Positions 57,577-64,000 of a stretch of DNA of 64,000 nucleotides are shown here, one piece after another. Numbering within the stretch: position 1 is the stretch's first letter; every line of letters starts with the position of its first letter. The notes beneath the pieces are model-generated. The model saw only the letters and a list, made by a program, of their open reading frames with translations. It ran no database searches and had not been told where the DNA came from. Source of the stretch: Paracyclopina nana (Eukaryota; Arthropoda; Copepoda; Cyclopoida; Cyclopettidae); contig JAGUCH010000006.1 in assembly GCA_019096065.1 (NCBI GenBank), forward strand, positions 5,476,001-5,540,000, in the 5' to 3' direction. The translations under genes were made by a program, and so were the position numbers.

Positions 57577-57960
57577 GCCCGTTCTCATGTTTTTTTAGCT
57601 AGGCTCTTTGGAGGCGCATATCTCAACATCTACTGAGCCGATCGGCACCAAACTTGGTAGGATTCATCAGTGGGAACTAATAATTGCCCAAGGCAAAATT
57701 CATCCTGATTGAAGGCCGATTCGTGGAGGTCATTTTTCCCGCTAAAAATTGTTAGGCAAAGCTGCCTTGCTTCACATTTTAAACGGCCTCTAGTTGGGCG
57801 GCCTCGGATCTCAATCAAGTTTGGCACAAAGCTGTAGAAAGTCTTACTGAAGAATTTTACCAATTTTGGTTCCAATCGGCTCAGCAATCGCTGAGGTATT
57901 CGCTTCCAAAAAGCCTTGCTTATCTTCCAAGAGCTTTGCTAAACTAATATGAGAACGAGC
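57577..57960. repeat. CCCGTTCTCAT family, copy 2
   Basis: About 384 bp with ends GCCCGTTCTCATG and ATATGAGAACGAGC. TTTA occurs just outside on both sides (left ...TTTTAA, right TTTAGC), a possible 4-bp duplication. The body shares GAGCCGATCGGCACCAAACT, CATCCTGATTGAAGGCCGAT and GGGCGGCCTCGGATCTCAA with copies 1 and 3. Confidence 0.8.
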
Positions 57961-59356
57961 TTTAGCTAGGGAAAAATCAATTTAAGGATATCCTCCTCCC
58001 TTTTTTCATGCTACAACGTGGCCACAAGTTGTTCGTCATTTTTCACACTAGCTCGTCTGCTCTAATGATGCTTGCATTATTTTTGAGATGCTAATCTTGC
58101 CTGCTCTCAAATACCCGCAAGATGGATGTGTGAATGTCAAAAGTGATCATGTTTCACCAAAAAAGCTCTGGATTCCATTTTTTCAATAATTAGCATTCTG
58201 AGGCCTCCAATAATGGATTTTTGTCAACTAGTGAACTATTAATGTATTTTTTACCTTTTATGCAGAGCAATATTTTATATCTGAGTGCAACAGCAGCCAA
58301 ATTAGTGCAAACAACCCATGATTAGCTAAATGGCCTGCAATTAATTATTCGACACGTTACAAATTGGCTCATCTGTAGTCAACACCCCAATTATTTAAAT
58401 TGTTTCCTCCTGTATAGCATATAATAGAACACAAAGCCTTAAAAGTTGTCTCTCAAAACAAAATTTCTCCCATCAAATGCAACGAAAGCCATAAATCTCT
58501 CAAGGAAGAATGTACTATAAGAACAGGAGCTTGCATCTGCAACAACACACTATTATCCTGAACTGTCAAAGATTTTTGCTGGCAAAAACAAAAGAGATGG
58601 AGAAGAAGAAGACGGTTGACATATATTTTCTCCCGCCGAGAAAAAGCCAAATCATGGGAAAATTCAAACATTTCTCACTGCTTTTCCCATGATCAGTGAG
58701 CTTTGTTTGTTTGTCCATCAAAGCTCGTTAGTTGATCTCCCTAAACATGTATACCCCCCAAAATTTCACATTTACACTGATCACCCAGGCGTGTTGCTAT
58801 TATATAGCATTGTAGCACGTGTACAGCACATTAAAGGCTGTCCCATAATTTTCGCAACTCATGGATCGGGCTCAGAGTCGAGCTGAGCTTGGCATTCAAC
58901 CATTTGTGCCTCATATGCCTCAAAAATATAGGCTCGGTTTGCCTGACATATTTTTTCCTCAATTATTTATCTCCAGCAAATTGTAATATTTTTTTGGTGA
59001 GCACAACAATGGAGGTCAATGCCTTCTACCTATATTACACGTAGTAGTGCATGGAGGAAAGATGCACTAAGCTACAATGTATACATATGGAGAAAAACTC
59101 TTATCAGTGCTCTTGAGTATGATGATAAGAGCAATTCTGCTCGTTGTTGAGCTTGACATAGAAAATTTTGGATATTTTCAGCGGAAGTTTATCCTCGCTG
59201 TGCTATGAGAAGAATGCAAGTAGAAGCTAGGAAAAAAGAGACTGCAACTGCATGCACCTCGTATATTAGGATATATAAGTACTCAGGATTTTCCCGGCTT
59301 CGTTAACCGCACGAAAAACACAATTCACTCCACTTAGCAACAGCTTTATAGTCCAA
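57961..59356. other. gene-poor stretch
   Basis: No gene is supported. Near 58,835-58,950 lies a copy of the short GGCTCAGAGTCGAGCTGAGC / ATAGGCTCGGTTTG repeat also seen near 40,365, 49,820 and 60,350. The rest is AT-rich with frames that have no domain. Confidence 0.4.
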
Positions 59357-59749
59357 AGCCCGTTCTCATATTTTTCTAGCTAGGCTCCTATAATGTTAAG
59401 CAAGGCTCTTTGGAGGCACAATCTCAGCAACTTCTGAGCCGATTGGCACCAAACTTGGAAGGATTTGTCTGTAGACCCTAATAATTGTTCATGCATAAAT
59501 TCATCCGGATTGAAGGCCGATGAATGGAGGCCATTTTTCCCGCTATAAATGTTAAGCAAAGCTGCCTTGCTTCACATTTTAAATGGCCTCCAGTTGGGCG
59601 GCCTCGGATCTCAACCAAGTTTGGCACAAAGTCGTAGAAAGTCTCACTGAAGAATCCTAGCAAGTTTGGCTCCAATCAGCTCATTAATTGCTGAGGTATT
59701 CGCTTCCAAAGAGCCTTGCTTAACTTAAAAGAACTTAAGAGAACTGGCT
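59357..59749. repeat. CCCGTTCTCAT family, copy 3
   Basis: About 393 bp in the same orientation as copy 2 and closer in sequence to the reverse of copy 1 (TTGTTCATGCATAAATTCAT, GGATTGAAGGCCGATGAATG). The left end is intact (AGCCCGTTCTCATATTTTTC); the right end is worn (AAGAGAACTGGCT). Confidence 0.78.
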
Positions 59750-62494
59750 TATGTAACACAAAATACAATGCTAAATAGCTATGAAAAATTTGAGCAGCGA
59801 ATGGCAAAACTTCCCAAAGTAGAAAATAAAAGTGAATTTCAGGCCTATTGCGGTTACCACAGCACTGTATAAGGCCTGCATGCAGGTCTTTTCTCTAGAG
59901 AAAGCTCAGTGCATTTAGCATGTACGTGAGACTGCAAGAGCTTCATTTAAGCCTTATTTTTTTCGGCTCGGTGCATGTAGTAATATGACAAGGTACGAAC
60001 GCCAGGATAAAATAAGGGATTACCTTGTTCACATGCAAGCAGCTACACTGGGAAGCCATGGATATGCAGCAGTAATCCTATGCAGCTACACATTTAAGGG
60101 TCAACGAACCTGAGAGAGCGATGCAAGTCAATAATAAATTATTTTTGGGCAGCAGCCATTTTTGAGCCAAAACATGGCTCATAAACTAGTCATGGAGAGC
60201 TTGTAGGAAGAAGGGGAGGAAAAGCTCCTATATTCTATACTGGTGAGCTGCTGCATGATGTGACGCTTAACCGAGTGACCTAGTTTTTGACTTGGCCAAA
60301 TGTCCGTCATAAAAAAGAATGGCTGACTGGAAGCAAAATGTTCGACTACAGACTGTCCCATAATTTTTGGAAGCTTACAAAGTGAGCTTGGGACTCATCC
60401 GATCCGGCCAAAAAAGCATGCAGTATGCCCAACAAATGTAGGGTCGGTTCTTAATCACTCAAACATAGAGAAAATGGCGGTTGGTGGAGGAAACAGCATA
60501 ATAGAAGATTGAATTTTATTTTCACGAACAGCAGCAGCAGAAAAAGAATCGAAAGCTGTTTTCCCTTTCTGAGGTCCCAAGGGAAATCTCGAGCTTACTC
60601 TGCTTTCCAGTGCATTGAGCAGGTTTAGTGGGTTGTGGGCCTTAATACTGCAACTAAGTGAAATTGGCCTAGTACCACTAAATTCAAATTGGTGCGAAAA
60701 TTGCCCGCCAAACTAGCAGAATCAATTGCACTTTTGGTGGAGCAGTTGTATAGCATGGCTGAATTTATGGGGATCTGTCAAGTGTTCACTGTTATAAGAT
60801 AAAGGCAGCTTTTTTGCCCTAACTGCAATCTTGGACTTGAGTAAAGTCCCATTTGTTTTAGCTGATGGCTTTGCTACTTGGCTCAATCCTAAGGTTTTTT
60901 TTCAGTGCTCATTTACCATCCAGATAACATGAAACTTTATTTACACATGACAAGAATCGAAATTGTTTCTGCAAACAAAGGGGGGAAAAGGAAGTAATCA
61001 TGAAAAAATAAGCAGGTTTGAATTTTTTATTTTAGCAAATTATTGTTTAAATGCATTCTGGATCTGAAAGAGAAACATTTTCCTGCCATCAAAGAGAACT
61101 TTTTGAGTTATGAATTATCATGTGTAGCAATTCTTTTGATGCCAAAACATTAAAGGGAAGAAGCAGCTTTTTCTTCTCCTCAAAGCCATCAAAAGTGAAT
61201 GAGTGAGATTGAAGCTGCAATTATGGAAAAAGGTTTCTCTCATCAAGAGAAGCTGAATTTTCGAGGCTAGAAGAGCACTAGTCAAATCGTATTTCGTTAT
61301 GTTCGATAATTGACGATAATTGACACTCCGGTACTTGACTGACATTTGAAAGTAGATTGTGACAAAATTAATGAGGAGCATTTTGTGCATTTGTGAGGCT
61401 TTTACTCATTACTTTGTCTCCTGGTGAAGAGAGATTCAGAATTTGGGTCAAATACCTTGCAAACTTTTCTTCACGTGGCTTTTAAACCAAAAAACTTTTT
61501 GGTGTCCCACTTTTGTAATTTTGCAGGAAGAAATTGGGATCTGGCTGCAAAATTAGATAAAAATAAAAATTGATCATTTCGGTGGTGTGGGTAATTGACA
61601 AAACTGCAAATCCACAAAAACACAGATGTGTCCCTAAATTCATTTCAACTTTTTTAATTGCATGCTTCTGTCAAGTCAGGTGAAAATTCACCACCTGTGC
61701 ACCAATTTGTGCTTTAAACTTTATTTGTGAGATCTGAAAAAAAAGCTGCAGGTAGCAAAAAACATAAGGAGTTTTGAGCACCTGCTTCAGGAACCAAAAA
61801 AAAAGTCTATAGTACATCATATGAACAAAGGGAAAAAAGGGTTTGTTTTCCAATTGGTATGCTGGTTTTCAATCTATATACAAAGTACAATTATAGAACT
61901 GGAAGCAGATGCATTTTTCTTTAATTATGGGTTGTGTGTCCATTGGACTGTGTCAACAGTGAAGCCAGATTTATCCATGAAAATGGTTCAACATGACTTG
62001 GCTGATTTTAGTGTGTCACTCCATGTGCAACTCGATCCATCATTACATGGACATACAGCACAAAGGACAAAAAAGCCATTTGATATCAAAATTGGCCAGT
62101 GTGCCAAGCCAGGGCCACGTGGGTCATTATGATATTATATGGAAGCACTCTAACAACACCTGCCCAAAAGCCATTGAAGCCAATTTATCATTTTATCAGC
62201 CCCAGTTGAGAATTTGATGCCATTCCCTGATTAAAAAGAGAGGTCTATTCATCATCTGCTTTGAAAATGGGTGATGACTCTGCAGTTTGGCTACTGGAAG
62301 TGCAACATTGTGTATATGGCTTGAAACATGAGAAAGATCAAGATTATCATCAGCAGGAAATGCATTTTTCGAAAACTAAACATCTGGGTAATATGCATCT
62401 TTTTCCATCTCTATTGGAGTGAAGAAGCAAGCTTGAGGAATTGATACTAATCAGATAATTGCTGGAGATCCAAAAGTGGGAGTTTTTAGATAAA
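59750..62494. other. gene-poor stretch
   Basis: No gene is supported. A short dispersed-repeat fragment lies near 60,350-60,440 (ACTGTCCCATAATTTTTGG). Overlapping plus frames at 61,821-62,132 and 61,993-62,217 look slightly protein-like but share no recognisable domain and cannot be joined by a convincing intron. They include a near copy of the recurrent motif (GCCAGTGTGC, 62,095). Confidence 0.4.
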
Positions 62495-62894
62495 TGCCTT
62501 GTTCATGTAAAATGAATGCTTTAAGGTATGGAAAGTATTGTTTTTAGGAAAAGTGAATCTGCTGCTGACTTTCTCAACTAGTTCAGCTTGAGGGTCGAGA
62601 AGCGTTTTTATGGGCAAAATTGGTTATTTCATCGCATCGTCATCAACATTGCTATCGCCAAAATGAGCTTTCTTCATATTGCCTAAAAGTAGAAAGTTTA
62701 AAATAGTATTTTATTAAGCTGAAAATATTCGTAATGCAGCTGAAGTTTTCATAAACATTGTTTTCTTTCAAATTGGCTTAAGGTGGATTTGTTCATCAGC
62801 TATCGCTAAATTGTCATAAGGTCATTTTTCTCCTATACTTTAATTGTTTTTCGCACATTTTCCTAAAGCGTTTGGGGCGTACATGAACAGGGCA
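62495..62894. repeat. GTTCATG-family MITE, inverted copy
   Basis: The left end TGCCTTGTTCATGTA equals the right end of the 47,953 element reversed, and the right end GGGGCGTACATGAACAGGGC equals its left end reversed. The copy is therefore inverted and shorter (about 400 bp). No clean TA duplication is seen. A further loose terminus, GTACATGAACAGGGCATA, lies at 63,031-63,048. Confidence 0.6.
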
Positions 62895-63751
62895 CAAAAT
62901 TCACGCCAAGTCTTGGGGCTTATTTTCACAAAGCCACAACTGACTTCGATATTTTTGTAAATACCCTTTAGCATGGATTTTTTCCTACATGGCTCATACT
63001 ACAACTGCGTAAGGAATTTGAAGTGTAGTAGTACATGAACAGGGCATAATTGTGTAGTAAAGTTGACTTCCTGCATTTCTAAGCCAGCGCAACAAAGAAG
63101 AATGGTCCTTATACTTAGTGTAGGGTTAAATGACTGCTTTCCTGTTTTGATCTTGTGTTTCTGCTTGCCAGATGCTCTCTGTTTTATTCAAGTCAATTGT
63201 GTAAAATCATCATTTTCTGGGAGAATTGTTGCAAAAGATCTCATGAAGATGACATTTCGTGCCAGATTGAAATGCTTTCATCAGCTTCTCCTTTAGTGAA
63301 ACTCTAGGCAACAAAGGCAGCAAAAAAGGGTTTTTCAGCAGATTTTGCAACTCTGGCACATGCTCCATCTCGAGATTTCGATCTGAGCTGAATTTGCTGA
63401 AAAACGGGCGAAATTCCAGCTAGCCTTCCTTTTCTGACCGCAGTTTCCACTCTATTGAGCATTTTGGCTATTGTAGGAAAACTAGGGCATATTTCACCAA
63501 TGCCATTATGTCAGAAAATGGGGTCAAACTCTTGAGGTCATCCCACGTGCTTTTACCACATTGTCATGCCACGAAAAAAGAGGCAAAATTTGTCTATAAT
63601 TTGATGCTAGATATTGGATAAATCAAACCATCTGTCAGCAAATACTATATATGAAAAATTGCCTTTTTACCACATGAAAAAAAGCTAAAATCTACGTTTC
63701 GAATCGCAAAACCTAGCTCTGCTGTTGCAGCTTTTTTACAGCTTTCAAACT
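62895..63751. other. gene-poor stretch
   Basis: No gene is supported; the frame at 63,063-63,296 has no recognised domain. It contains one isolated end of the GTTCATG repeat family near 63,031. Confidence 0.4.
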
Positions 63752-64000
63752 AGAGGTGGATCCCACAACATTAGGCAGCTAAGCTTAAGCAAAGCAAGGT
63801 AACTTTGATTGCATATTTCTCAGCAACTTCTCAGCTGATTCGAACCAAAATTGGTAGGATTCATCAGAGTTGCCTTATAATTGTTGTTGTCAAATTTAGT
63901 GCAAATCCGAGGCTGCTAAGTGGTACCCAATTTCCCTTTGCTTAACCCAGCTTTGCTTTGCTTAAAACCAATCTTTTGAATGTGACCTCGGATTTGGACT
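63752..64000. repeat. long-palindrome element, cut by window end
   Basis: It begins AGGTGGATCCCACAACATT and follows the 42,471-42,862 element closely through TTCGAACCAAAATTGGTAGG, GAGTTGCCTTATAATTGTTG and AAATCCGAGGCTGC. About 250 of the expected 390 bp are present. It differs from the first copy mainly by small indels. Confidence 0.88.

Noticed and set aside
61821-62217. Possible two-exon secreted protein
   Set aside because: Two overlapping frames look mildly protein-like, but I could not find a donor/acceptor pair joining them in phase or match them to a family.

Overview
This is a eukaryotic window, almost certainly from an arthropod and perhaps a crustacean. Genes are split by GT-AG introns, many only 50-110 bp long. 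One gene encodes an invertebrate-type troponin I. There are also an EcKinase/CHK-like kinase and a secreted cysteine peptidase whose promoter carries a TATA box and a TCAGT initiator. The species cannot be fixed from the sequence. All exon models below were built by hand from splice sites and reading-frame phase; none was tested against transcripts.

Layout. 1.6-3.9 kb holds an FMRFamide-receptor-like GPCR (+). 4.5-5.0 kb holds a small single-Ig protein (-). 6.2-12.5 kb is a TIR-bounded block filled with four successive tandem arrays. 13.0-21.4 kb is a compact cluster on alternating strands: a papain-family peptidase with one frameshift (-), an ANKRD40 orthologue (+), a secreted two-motif beta/gamma-crystallin protein (-), an EcKinase-like protein (+) and an ankyrin/SOCS-box protein (-). 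In this cluster two stop codons lie 28 bp apart tail to tail, and two start codons lie 74 bp apart head to head. 21.4-51.4 kb has no gene I can support, but it is full of short inverted-repeat elements. 51.4-52.6 kb holds troponin I (-). 52.6-64 kb is again repeat-rich and apparently non-coding.

The most unusual content is transposon-like. A 6.8-kb foldback element (32,269-39,085) has a perfect 8-bp target-site duplication. Its long inverted arms consist mainly of a 9-bp-register minisatellite, and the frequent unit GAGGTGAGT is a consensus 5' splice donor. A 724-bp element (30,820-31,543) shows the same architecture on a small scale: TIRs made of short tandem repeats and an 8-bp duplication. 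The 6.3-kb block at 6.2-12.5 kb is a third, less certain, TIR element loaded with satellites. Together they resemble Drosophila Foldback/Galileo-type elements in structure, with hAT-length duplications. No transposase was recognised. The very long open frames in the arrays (up to 466 codons) are by-products of repeat periodicity and are not annotated as genes.

Several smaller MITE families (TA, TTA or uncertain duplications) recur in both orientations. A 10-bp motif, GCACACTGGG, recurs far above chance in the gene-poor DNA.
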